Positions 23,957-31,472 of a DNA stretch of 32,672 nt are shown piece after piece; position 1 is the stretch's first letter, and each line of letters begins with the position of its first letter. This DNA comes from Lachnospiraceae bacterium (lineage in GTDB: Bacteria; Bacillota; Clostridia; Lachnospirales; Lachnospiraceae). The stretch spans positions 1-32,672 of the forward strand of contig JAILQQ010000266.1 in NCBI GenBank assembly GCA_024698885.1, read 5' to 3'. A program made the translations under genes and the position numbers. The notes beneath the pieces are model-generated. The model saw nothing but the letters and a program-made list of their open reading frames with translations, did no database searches and had not been told where the DNA came from.

Positions 23957-25035
23957 GGCCGTTCTCCTTGTTCTCTCTGCGCCGATTCGTTCTCCCCGTC
24001 CCCTTCATTCATTACAATGGAAATATCTGCCTGCCCCTCTTCTGCTTCGTAGGTCTCAAGAACCGCGTTATCAAGCGCCGCCTCCCTGAGAGCCGGCACA
24101 AAGGAAGCATAGTCGACCATGCTGATATCTAAGTCCACCACCGTATCGATGCCCGGGATATTCCCTGAATCCGTATACTGCCAGATCGTAAAATCAAAAA
24201 GGAAATCGTTCTCCTCGAGATACTGCGGCGCCCAGAAATCGTAGTCCTGCAGCTTTTCAAAATCCATATTCCGTCTGATCCAGCTCTCCGAGGCATAGAC
24301 CATCGGATAATAGCCCGCTTCCTTTATCTTTTCGCAGAAGGCCACGATGATATCCGTCCTGAGTTCATCGGAAATCTCCTCCAGATTGCTGCGTGCCTCA
24401 GGATCCGCCACATACTCGGTATCAAAAGCCACCGGATAGGATATCTCGTAATCCTTGATCAGGTCAAGCGTAAAGGCGGCCTCAGCCTCGGCCTCCTCGA
24501 CCGTCAGCGCCTGGGTAAAAAAATAAACACCTAAGGGGATATCATATTCATTGCACTTCTGGGCATATTCCCGGAATTTTTCATCCGCCACGAGACCGCC
24601 CTCGGAATAGCCCCGGAAGCCGCAGCGCAGCATGACAAATTCTATCTGCGACGCCTTCAGCTCATCCCAGTTGACGCTTTTCTGGTGGTAACTCAGGTCA
24701 ACGCCGAGACGCGACTGTTTCTCGCCGTTTTCATCAAAATAGGCCATAAAGCCGTTGTCCAGCCGAAACGTTCCCTTCTTCGCCCAGGCATTTAACGGGA
24801 CCTGACCGTAGACCCGCTTTCTGTCGGGAACGTATACTCTCATCCTGTCATCGATGATCTCTTCCTCTTCCTCTTGCAGGGCTTTGATCTTTTCTTCGTA
24901 TTCCGCGACAAGCTCTTCTCTGCGCTTCTCGTCATTCAGATGGACGATCAGCATCCCCATCACGAGACCGACGAGGAACAGCGTCAGAACCAGCGCGATA
25001 AACAGCGCGTTTGACTGTCTTCTTTTCTTCTTCAA
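23953..25035 (-). CDS. Membrane-anchored GH25 muramidase
   Basis: A 360-residue peptidoglycan hydrolase. A basic N-terminus and a transmembrane helix (about 11-32) are followed by a coiled coil (about 35-62) and a GH25 lysozyme domain (about 108-320). Catalytic acids are visible: Asp113 in GVDLSYHQ and Asp205/Glu207 in PVAFDTEYV; WAPQYL and WQYTDSG strands also fit. GH25 enzymes cleave the MurNAc-GlcNAc bond. A Glu/Asp-rich tail of about 25 residues ends the protein. The start is TTG 25035, overlapping the bactofilin stop as TTGA. An anchored hydrolase between a bactofilin and a GspF protein points to local wall opening. Confidence 0.88.
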   Translation of the reverse strand: MKKKRRQSNALFIALVLTLFLVGLVMGMLIVHLNDEKRREELVAEYEEKIKALQEEEEEIIDDRMRVYVPDRKRVYGQVPLNAWAKKGTFRLDNGFMAYFDENGEKQSRLGVDLSYHQKSVNWDELKASQIEFVMLRCGFRGYSEGGLVADEKFREYAQKCNEYDIPLGVYFFTQALTVEEAEAEAAFTLDLIKDYEISYPVAFDTEYVADPEARSNLEEISDELRTDIIVAFCEKIKEAGYYPMVYASESWIRRNMDFEKLQDYDFWAPQYLEENDFLFDFTIWQYTDSGNIPGIDTVVDLDISMVDYASFVPALREAALDNAVLETYEAEEGQADISIVMNEGDGENESAQREQGERP

Positions 25036-25610
25036 CGCTTCCTTTTCTTCCCCCGTTTCGTATCGATGCTGTCCATGTCAATATAGGAGATCTCGGCGGG
25101 CTCCTCTTCTGCCGCTTCCGTCTCCGTTTCCACGGGCATCTCCCCTTCCTTCGGTTCCTTCTTCTCCCCGCTTTTCTGTCTTGCCCGTTCATTGGCCGCC
25201 TTTACGTCCTTCTCAGCCTTTTCGATGGCGGCATTGTCCTTTTTGGAGCCGTCTCCCCGCTTCATCGTGCATTTTCCGGAAAAAATAGAATCTTCGTCGA
25301 TCAGCAGGCGTTTGGTCACGATGTCCCCGTAAACCTCGCCGGTCGACTCGATATTCACCTTATCGGCAATATTCAGATCGCCCTCGACCCTTCCGGCAAC
25401 GATCACGCTCTCCGCGGTGATATTGCCCGTCACCGAGGCCCCGTTTCCCACGATCAAAAACCCCTTCGTGCTCACATTTCCGTTCACCGTTCCGCTTAAA
25501 CGGATCGAATTTTCCGTGGTCACCGAGCCGTCTATCCTTGTATCGGCACTGATGATCGTTCTGATCGAACTCTCCTTTATCCGGATCGTATCATCATCTT
25601 TAAATAACAT
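25032..25610 (-). CDS. Bactofilin (polymer-forming cytoskeletal protein)
   Basis: A 192-residue protein. Residues 15-115 form the bactofilin right-handed beta-helix, with regular Gly-turn repeats (ADTRIDGSVTTENSIRLSG; VTGNITAESVIVAGRVEGDL; STGEVYGDIVTKRLLIDE). The remaining 75 residues are a disordered, highly charged tail (KKDNAAIEKAEKDVKAANER, acidic run, then basic KRGKKRKR end). Bactofilins self-assemble into membrane-associated filaments and in several bacteria position cell-wall enzymes, often from operons with M23 peptidases, as here. The start lies one base after the LytM-like gene stop, and the stop overlaps the GH25 start. Confidence 0.9.
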   Translation of the reverse strand: MLFKDDDTIRIKESSIRTIISADTRIDGSVTTENSIRLSGTVNGNVSTKGFLIVGNGASVTGNITAESVIVAGRVEGDLNIADKVNIESTGEVYGDIVTKRLLIDEDSIFSGKCTMKRGDGSKKDNAAIEKAEKDVKAANERARQKSGEKKEPKEGEMPVETETEAAEEEPAEISYIDMDSIDTKRGKKRKR

Positions 25611-25611
25611 C

Positions 25612-26340
25612 TCATGAACCCCCGTTCAGAAGCTTTGCCGGGTCCAGGCTGCTCCCTCCGTAGAGGATATCATACCCGACGATCGTCTCGTCCTCCCGGA
25701 TCTCAGCCAGCAGATCCTCCTTTTTCAACCGGGTACCCTTCTGCACCTTTACCTCCGGATCTCCCGATACCAGATACACCGTCTCATATCCGTTGCGGTG
25801 GTCGACCATCACGGCGACACGGTAATCATTGTCGGAGGGCTCGTAATAATAGACCTCCTCCACCACGCCGTCCGCGGCCGCAATCACTTCACTGTCCTTC
25901 AGCGCAAGCAGTACCAGCCGGTCCGGATATCGCGAGGCCTGCTTCGTCGGATCCTTCACGATCGTAGCCGTGCCGCGCACCGGCAGGATCGACGGCATGT
26001 CCTCGGTCTGCGGTATTTCCTGCGTTTCTTCCTCTCCGTTTTCCGGGGTGCCTTCCGCCTTCTGCCCTGTGGCCCCGCCGGCCAGTTCCCTGCGAAGGCT
26101 CTCGTTCTCCTCCTTTAAGGCGCTCAACTGCTCAACATATCCGTTTTCACCGTAGATCTCCCGCTGGTTTCTTATGATCACAGAAATAAACAGGCACACG
26201 ACGATCGCGATAAGCGCGAAAAAAAGCGCGATCCAGCGCGCGAGCCTGTCGAAGGTCAGCTCATAGGATTTAGTATCATCCGTCGTATCAGGGATAAACA
26301 TCACCGTATAACGGCTGATCCCCCTTTTCCTTTTCTTCAT
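25612..26340 (-). CDS. LytM/M23-like membrane protein lacking zinc ligands
   Basis: A 242-residue protein. It has a cytoplasmic N-terminus, a transmembrane helix (about 35-57), a coiled coil (about 64-90), a Glu/Thr-rich linker and a C-terminal LytM-like domain (about 120-235; EVIAAADGVVEEVYYY, VMVDHRNGYETVYLV, VKVQKGTRLKKEDLLAEI, SLDPAKLL). The fold is clear, but the H-x(n)-D pair and the final HLHFE motif are replaced (VGYDIL at the HxH position; VYLVSG for YxHL), so zinc binding is very unlikely. Such dead LytM domains (EnvC, NlpD) activate other hydrolases, here plausibly the GH25 enzyme. First gene of the operon. ATG 26340 lacks a Shine-Dalgarno. Confidence 0.82.
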   Translation of the reverse strand: MKKRKRGISRYTVMFIPDTTDDTKSYELTFDRLARWIALFFALIAIVVCLFISVIIRNQREIYGENGYVEQLSALKEENESLRRELAGGATGQKAEGTPENGEEETQEIPQTEDMPSILPVRGTATIVKDPTKQASRYPDRLVLLALKDSEVIAAADGVVEEVYYYEPSDNDYRVAVMVDHRNGYETVYLVSGDPEVKVQKGTRLKKEDLLAEIREDETIVGYDILYGGSSLDPAKLLNGGS

Positions 26341-26346
26341 GGAAGA

Positions 26347-26375
26347 ATACTATCATAATTTTAAATGTTATGCAA
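26347..26375 (-). promoter_or_regulatory. Promoter of the bactofilin operon, implying a leaderless mRNA
   Basis: On the minus strand TTGCAT (complement of 26370-26375), a 17-base spacer and TAGTAT (complement of 26347-26352). The -10 box ends six bases before the ATG at 26340, so the first transcribed base would be at or next to the start codon, and the ATG has no Shine-Dalgarno. Confidence 0.55.
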
Positions 26376-26394
26376 ATTAGTTCCCGGATATGCC

Positions 26395-26423
26395 TTTACA
26401 TTTGTTTTTTCTTGTGCTACTAT
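26395..26423 (+). promoter_or_regulatory. Promoter of the cold-shock protein gene
   Basis: TTTACA (26395-26400), a 17-base spacer and an extended -10 TGCTACTAT (-10 at 26418-26423). The leader would be about 40 bases, much shorter than the long thermosensing leader of E. coli cspA. It diverges from the bactofilin operon promoter, with 19 bases between the two -35 boxes. Confidence 0.7.
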
Positions 26424-26468
26424 GTATTAGATGTTTTGCATCAATTATTTTTTCGGAGGTTTCAGTAA

Positions 26469-26669
26469 ATGAAGGGTAAAGTGAAGTGGTTCAATAATCA
26501 GAAAGGATACGGCTTTATTTCCGACGACGAGAGCGGTCAGGATGTATTTGTTCATTATTCCGGATTAAACATGGAAGGCTTCAAGTCCTTGGACGAGGGA
26601 CAGGAAGTTGAGTACGATGTGATCCAGGGTGAGAAGGGTCCTCAGGCTACTAACGTTACCAAGCTTTAA
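26469..26669 (+). CDS. Cold-shock protein, single-stranded nucleic-acid chaperone
   Basis: A 66-residue cold-shock domain protein with both nucleic-acid-binding motifs intact: KGYGFIS (RNP1, residues 13-19) and VFVHY (RNP2, about 26-30), preceded by the conserved [11 protein letters not shown] start. It binds single-stranded RNA/DNA and melts mRNA structure. Full family length. GGAGG lies before the ATG and a strong terminator follows. It is the only plus-strand gene in the chromosomal part of the window. Confidence 0.97.
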   Translation: MKGKVKWFNNQKGYGFISDDESGQDVFVHYSGLNMEGFKSLDEGQEVEYDVIQGEKGPQATNVTKL

Positions 26670-26761
26670 TCCCTGTCCGTGAGCGTATTCTGCTACATGT
26701 TCTATATAGATTTGAAACAGTAAAACGCGAGAGTATGATATCGAACTGGATATTTATCTAA

Positions 26762-26789
26762 AAAAAGATGCGCCAAAGCGCATCTTTTT
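26762..26789 (+). terminator. Bidirectional terminator between the cold-shock and HD-GYP genes
   Basis: AAAAAGATGCGC (26762-26773), loop CAAA, GCGCATCTTTTT (26778-26789): a 12-base perfect stem with A-tract and T-tract. It serves the cold-shock gene on the plus strand and, by symmetry, can end the HD-GYP transcript on the minus strand. Confidence 0.9.
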
Positions 26790-26791
26790 AT

Positions 26792-26820
26792 GTGCCGGTC
26801 TGCCTGCAGACCGCGCTTTT
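26792..26820 (+). repeat. Dispersed repeat hairpin 1 forming a second terminator
   Basis: GTGCC, GGTCTGC/GCAGACC stem, GCGC and then TTTTTT. The order TGYGCC-stem-GCGC is that of hairpin 1 of the dispersed repeat, with a different stem sequence, and the T-run makes it terminator-like on the plus strand. It abuts the stop of the HD-GYP gene. Confidence 0.55.
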
Positions 26821-27990
26821 TTATTGTCTCGTTCCGCCGCCGTACTGGCGTGTCATCTGCTGCGACTGGGTCATCAGGCTCGGCGCCGCCTGGATCTGGG
26901 CCGCCTGCTGGGCCTGCTGCTCCTGGATCTGCCTTGCCATATTATAGAACAGCATATGGCTGCGCTGGAAGGACTGCACCACAGCCGGGTCGAACTGGGT
27001 ACCGGCGCCCTGCAGAAGGATCGTACAGGCGTGCTCATGGGTCTTGGCCTGCTTATAGGAACGGTTTGCCGTCAGCGCGTCATAAACATCGGCTACCGCC
27101 AGGATCCGTGCCAGCACCGGGATATTATAGCCGGCCAGCCTGTCGGGATACCCGTTGCCGTCCCATCTCTCATGATGGTAGCGGGCCATCTGGTACATAT
27201 AGATCACAAATTTATTGTCCGGGAGCAGGTACGAATACTTCTGGATCGCGTCTGCCGCATAGACCGGATGATTTTTCATCGCCCTGAATTCTTCATCGGT
27301 ATATTTGCCCTCCTTCATCAGGACGCTGTCCGGCACGCCCATTTTTCCCATATCATGCAGCTGCGCGGAAAGCACGATGATCTCATAGTCCTCGCTCGGG
27401 ATACCGTAATTGATCCCGCTCATCAGGATATCCTGCAGCAGTATTCCCATATAGCGGGAAACCGAAACGCAGTGGGTTCCGGTAAAACCGTCCTTCTTGG
27501 AGAGGAGGTCCGTGATCATGCCGATCAGGAAATACTCAAGCCGCAGAGAATTCTGGGCATGAAAGGTCACGTTTTTCTGCAGCTGTGAAACATAATTATC
27601 GAGCTGCCTTTTATTCGACAGCATCTCCATCTGGATATCGATGCGGCGTTTTAAGATCGACGCGTTGATCGGCTTGAACACGACCTCCGATGCGCCGAGG
27701 CGGTACCCCTCCATCTCGGTGGCGCCCTCCTTATCCGCGGAAAGCAGGACAACCTTGATCCCCTTCAGCTTTTCGTGCATCTTCACCGAGCTGAGCAGGC
27801 TGAAGCCCCCGCCCGGGCCCGCGTGCTCGAGATCGATCACCATCATCTCGGGAACAACGCTGGCCTTGGCCAGCCGGCCGAGCGCCTGCTTGGCATTGCT
27901 CATCGGGATCAGGGAATAATCCTTTTCAAGCGATTTCTGCATCAGCTTCATTTCAATTTCACTGGAGTTAACCAGCATGATTGTACTCAT
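26821..27990 (-). CDS. Response-regulator-like HD-GYP domain protein
   Basis: A 389-residue protein. The start is ATG 27990 behind GAGGAGG; the upstream ATG at 28005 overlaps that site. Residues 1-120 are a receiver domain with Asp53 (VIDLEH), Ser84 and Lys106 (FKPIN), but the acidic pair that binds Mg is replaced by NSS (residues 8-10), so phosphorylation is doubtful. Residues 150-345 are an HD-GYP phosphodiesterase with HDMGK (212-216) and HHERWDGNGYP (272-282), the cyclic-di-GMP-hydrolysing signature. A Gln-rich tail (about 355-389) ends the protein. Its 5' end overlaps hisA by 23 bases, so it is translated from the same transcript. Confidence 0.88.
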   Translation of the reverse strand: MSTIMLVNSSEIEMKLMQKSLEKDYSLIPMSNAKQALGRLAKASVVPEMMVIDLEHAGPGGGFSLLSSVKMHEKLKGIKVVLLSADKEGATEMEGYRLGASEVVFKPINASILKRRIDIQMEMLSNKRQLDNYVSQLQKNVTFHAQNSLRLEYFLIGMITDLLSKKDGFTGTHCVSVSRYMGILLQDILMSGINYGIPSEDYEIIVLSAQLHDMGKMGVPDSVLMKEGKYTDEEFRAMKNHPVYAADAIQKYSYLLPDNKFVIYMYQMARYHHERWDGNGYPDRLAGYNIPVLARILAVADVYDALTANRSYKQAKTHEHACTILLQGAGTQFDPAVVQSFQRSHMLFYNMARQIQEQQAQQAAQIQAAPSLMTQSQQMTRQYGGGTRQ

Positions 27991-28750
27991 GACATACCTC
28001 CTCAAAGGAAAGGGAACCCCCGAACAAACTCAGCGCACTGCCGACCGTAAAGTCAAGCCGTCCGTTTCCGGCTATCCTCAACCGCTCAATATCCGCAAGC
28101 GAAGCGATCCCTCCCGCATAGGTTACCGTATAAGGGAAAGAAGCCAAAAGGGTCACGAGCTCTTCATCAAGCCCTCCCTTTTTTCCTTCCACATCAACGC
28201 CGTGTACCAGAAATTCATCGCAATACGGTGCCAGCCCGTCAAAAAGCGCCCTGCTCACCTGTTCCTTCGTAAATTCCTGCCAGCGTTTCGTCACTACAAA
28301 ATAATGCCCGTCCTTCTTCCGGCAGCTTAAGTCGATCACGACATGCTCCCTGCCTGCTTCCCTCTTTAAAGACGTAAGGCGCGAAAGATCGGGTTCACCA
28401 TCTGTAAAAATATAAGACGTCACGATCACATGGGAAGCCCCCATGGCAAGATATTCCGCCGCGTTCTCCGCCGTAACGCCGCCGCCGAGCTGCAGCCCGC
28501 CCGGAAAAGCCGCAAGCGCCTTTCCCGCCTGGAGCCGGTCCTTCTCGTAGGCTTCCGTTCCTGCCGCATTGAGCAGCGCGATATGGCCTCCCTGCAGTCC
28601 CTCTTTGCGGTAAAGCGCCGCGTACCAGGCCGCGTCTTTTTCGGAAACAAAATTCTGCACCGGCAGGTCTTTGCCGTTTTCCGAAAGCGAACCGCCGACT
28701 AACTGCTTCACGAGACCGTCATGAATATCAATACAGGGTCTGAACCGCAA
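27968..28750 (-). CDS. hisA: ProFAR isomerase HisA, eukaryotic type
   Basis: A 260-residue (beta-alpha)8 enzyme of histidine biosynthesis that converts N'-5'-ProFAR to PRFAR. The start RFRPCIDIHDG..KQLVGGSL and length match the eukaryotic-like HisA family (as in yeast HIS6) rather than the usual bacterial HisA. Catalytic Asp8 (CIDIH) and Asp140 (VVIDLSCRKKDG) are present; phosphate-binding GG motifs occur (QLGGGVTAENA, TYAGGIAS). The start is TTG 28750 with AGGAGA upstream, two bases after the fbp stop. It is outside any his operon, which is unusual for an amino-acid gene and suggests it supplies a separately encoded pathway. Confidence 0.88.
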   Translation of the reverse strand: MRFRPCIDIHDGLVKQLVGGSLSENGKDLPVQNFVSEKDAAWYAALYRKEGLQGGHIALLNAAGTEAYEKDRLQAGKALAAFPGGLQLGGGVTAENAAEYLAMGASHVIVTSYIFTDGEPDLSRLTSLKREAGREHVVIDLSCRKKDGHYFVVTKRWQEFTKEQVSRALFDGLAPYCDEFLVHGVDVEGKKGGLDEELVTLLASFPYTVTYAGGIASLADIERLRIAGNGRLDFTVGSALSLFGGSLSFEEVCHEYNHAG

Positions 28751-28752
28751 GA

Positions 28753-30708
28753 CTACTCTCCTTTTTCCACTAACACCCCTTCCCGGTAAGCGCGAAGAAG
28801 TTTTTCCAGCTGGGAGATCGAGTCTCTGATTTCATAGCCCGTATCGGTATCCGCAACCCTTAAGCGAAGAGACGAGGTCTCCACGATAAAAGCATCGGAA
28901 TAGATATCCGTTTCGTTTAATATCGCGGACTCTTTGGATTCAAAGGGTTCATGCGCTGCCAACCACAGCCCGTGGGAATTGAACACGAGCGTATAGCCCG
29001 CGATCCCGGTCTTGCTCTGATAGGCCTTGGAGAAGCCGCCGTCGATGATCATCAGCTTTCCGCCGCATTTGATCGGCGTCTCTCCCTTTTTCTGCTCGAT
29101 CGGCACATGCCCGTTTATGATGTGGGAAAAACGCTCGTCAAGCCCGAATTCCCGGAGTATCCGGTTGATCGTCTCCACATCGTCCAAAAGCTCATAGTAT
29201 TTGTTTTTCTTTTCCTCGTGGGTCCGGCTGTCTTCGATGAAGTAACGCTCAAAGGTGGTCATCTTCTCCTTGCCGAAAACCGGGGAATTCGGACTGGCCC
29301 AGATATAATAGAGGATATCAAGGCCCTTTCGCTTTTCCTCTTCGTCCGTCGCGTAGTAGCCGCGTCTGGCATAATGCTCCAAAATATCATAGAGCGCCTT
29401 ACCGCTGTAGTCCCTGTCAAAGATCCGGACGTTCCGGAAATCGCCGTTATCGTCAAGAGGCACGCAGCCGTGATAAAGGAGATTGGAATTATAAACCTTA
29501 TAGAGGCTCCCCTTCGCGAACAGAAAGCGCACATGCTTCTGCAGCTTTTCGCAGTTGACAAAGGCGTGCACTAACCGCTCCATCACCTGCTGCTCCTCCG
29601 GATTCAGGGCGTAAGGGTCGGCCGGGTCGATCGTCGGAAAGGCCATATCAAGCATCGGGTAGGTCTTCCCTTCCACGGTGACTGTTCCCGCGTGAAAATC
29701 GATCTTGTCAAGTAACAGTCTGTCCTCCATCATAAAGAAGGGATTCCGCCTGATGCACTGCCCCTCGAGCTTGAACTGGATCACCGAGATAGCCTTGTGG
29801 ATCTTCGTATCTAACTCCAGATCCTTGGTATTATACCCTTTATTATAGTGAATGTTAAATAATTCACAATCCTCGTCCTGGTAGGTATTCAGGGCAAAGG
29901 TCGCAAGCGGCACCAGGTTGATGCCGTAGCCCTCCTCGAGCGTATCGAGGTTCCCGTAACGGGCCGCGATCCTTAAAACAGTCGCGATGCAGGCTTCACT
30001 CCCTGCTGCCGCGCCCATCCAGAGCACATCATGATTGCCCCACTCGATATCCACCGAATGGTACTGTCTTAAGGTATCCATCACGATATGCGGGCCGGGG
30101 CCTCTGTCAAACACATCCCCGATGATATGCAGATGGTCGATCACGAGCCGCCTGATCAGGTCGCAGAGCGCGATGATGAATTCCGGCGCCCGCTCGATCC
30201 GGATGATCGTATGGATGATCTCATTATAATAGGCTTCCTTATCCTCGACCTCAACCTTTTCGGTGATGAGCTCCTCGATCACATAGGCAAAATCCTTCGG
30301 GAGTGCCTTCCTGACCTTGGAACGGGTATATTTCGAGGCAACCCGCTTCGTGATATGCACGAGACGGTTTAGTGTGATCTTGTACCAGTCGCTCAGATTA
30401 TCCTCGGTCTTTCGGATGATCTCAAGCTTTTCCTTCGGATAATAGATAAGCGTCGCCAGGCTCTTCTTATCCCGGATGCTTAAGGTATTGCCGAACTCCT
30501 CGTCGATCTTTCGCTTGATCGAGCCCGACCCGTTGTTCAGAACGTGGATAAACTGCTCGTATTCCCCGTGGATATCCGTCATGAAATGCTCGGTCGGCTT
30601 CGGCAGATTCAAAATAGACTGCAGATTGATGATCTCCGTGGAGGCCGATGCGATGGTCGGATACTGCTCCGCCAGAATTTTCAGATAAGTAAGCTCCATC
30701 CCGTCCAT
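28753..30708 (-). CDS. fbp: Fructose-1,6-bisphosphatase, class III
   Basis: A 651-residue Firmicutes-type gluconeogenic enzyme that hydrolyses fructose-1,6-bisphosphate to fructose-6-phosphate. It is built on a calcineurin-like metallophosphatase core: TDIHGEY (44-50), GDVFDRGPG (about 199), GNHDVLW (about 224) and a later INGHVPIEQKKGE. The size fits the B. subtilis enzyme (about 670 residues). I take ATG 30708 (GGTGAAG upstream) rather than the TTG at 30726, which lies inside dapB. It starts seven bases after the dapB stop and ends two bases before hisA. Confidence 0.95.
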   Translation of the reverse strand: MDGMELTYLKILAEQYPTIASASTEIINLQSILNLPKPTEHFMTDIHGEYEQFIHVLNNGSGSIKRKIDEEFGNTLSIRDKKSLATLIYYPKEKLEIIRKTEDNLSDWYKITLNRLVHITKRVASKYTRSKVRKALPKDFAYVIEELITEKVEVEDKEAYYNEIIHTIIRIERAPEFIIALCDLIRRLVIDHLHIIGDVFDRGPGPHIVMDTLRQYHSVDIEWGNHDVLWMGAAAGSEACIATVLRIAARYGNLDTLEEGYGINLVPLATFALNTYQDEDCELFNIHYNKGYNTKDLELDTKIHKAISVIQFKLEGQCIRRNPFFMMEDRLLLDKIDFHAGTVTVEGKTYPMLDMAFPTIDPADPYALNPEEQQVMERLVHAFVNCEKLQKHVRFLFAKGSLYKVYNSNLLYHGCVPLDDNGDFRNVRIFDRDYSGKALYDILEHYARRGYYATDEEEKRKGLDILYYIWASPNSPVFGKEKMTTFERYFIEDSRTHEEKKNKYYELLDDVETINRILREFGLDERFSHIINGHVPIEQKKGETPIKCGGKLMIIDGGFSKAYQSKTGIAGYTLVFNSHGLWLAAHEPFESKESAILNETDIYSDAFIVETSSLRLRVADTDTGYEIRDSISQLEKLLRAYREGVLVEKGE

Positions 30709-30715
30709 ACGTACT

Positions 30716-31471
30716 TCACCCGACAACGTCTGACATCGAATAATAGCCGGGGGCCTTTCCCTTCAGGTATCCGGCTGCCGCAAGCGCCCCTTTTGCAAAG
30801 ATGGCTCTCGAATACGCGCGGTGGGAAAAGGTGATGACCTCGTCCTGTCCCGCGAAGATCACGTCATGATCGCCGACGATGGTACCGCCCCGTACGGCCG
30901 ATATGCCGATCTCCGTTTTGCCGCGCTTTTGCCGGACCTTGCTTCTGTCATACACATAGTCCATATCCGCGTCAAGGGCCTCATGGATCGTATCCGCAAG
31001 CGCAAGCGCCGTTCCGCTTGGCGCGTCCAGTTTCGTCCTGTGATGCTTTTCCACGATCTCGATATCAAAGCCCGATCCGTAGAGCACCCGGCTGACTTCC
31101 TTAAGGGCCTTCTGAAGGACATTCACACCAAGCGACATATTGGCGGACTTAAGCACCGCTATCTCCTTCGAAGCCTCCGTTAACGCCGAAAGCTGTTCCT
31201 CGGACAGTCCCGTCGTGCATTCCACAAGCGGGAGCTTACGGCGTACGCTGTAGGCGATGACCGCGTCAACCGCGGCTGCGTTGCCGAAATCGATGATCAC
31301 GTCGGCTTCCTCTTTGCAGTCCTCGATCTTCTCATATACCGGGAAATCGGAAAGCTGCCCCCCCGCGATATCCACGCCCGCAACGATCCGCATCTCGGGA
31401 TCAGTCCCTGCGGTCTCCGTCACCATGCGTCCCATGCGCCCGTTGCAGCCGTGCAGAATAATATTTACCAT
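30716..31471 (-). CDS. dapB: 4-hydroxy-tetrahydrodipicolinate reductase
   Basis: A 251-residue NAD(P)H-dependent reductase, the second committed step of lysine and diaminopimelate synthesis. It has a Rossmann motif GCNGRMG (8-14), the catalytic HH at 143-144 and Lys147 in EKHHRTKLDAPSGTA. Diaminopimelate feeds peptidoglycan synthesis. ATG 31471 lies one base after the dapA stop. Length and motifs are normal. Confidence 0.95.
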   Translation of the reverse strand: MVNIILHGCNGRMGRMVTETAGTDPEMRIVAGVDIAGGQLSDFPVYEKIEDCKEEADVIIDFGNAAAVDAVIAYSVRRKLPLVECTTGLSEEQLSALTEASKEIAVLKSANMSLGVNVLQKALKEVSRVLYGSGFDIEIVEKHHRTKLDAPSGTALALADTIHEALDADMDYVYDRSKVRQKRGKTEIGISAVRGGTIVGDHDVIFAGQDEVITFSHRAYSRAIFAKGALAAAGYLKGKAPGYYSMSDVVG

Positions 31472-31472
31472 A

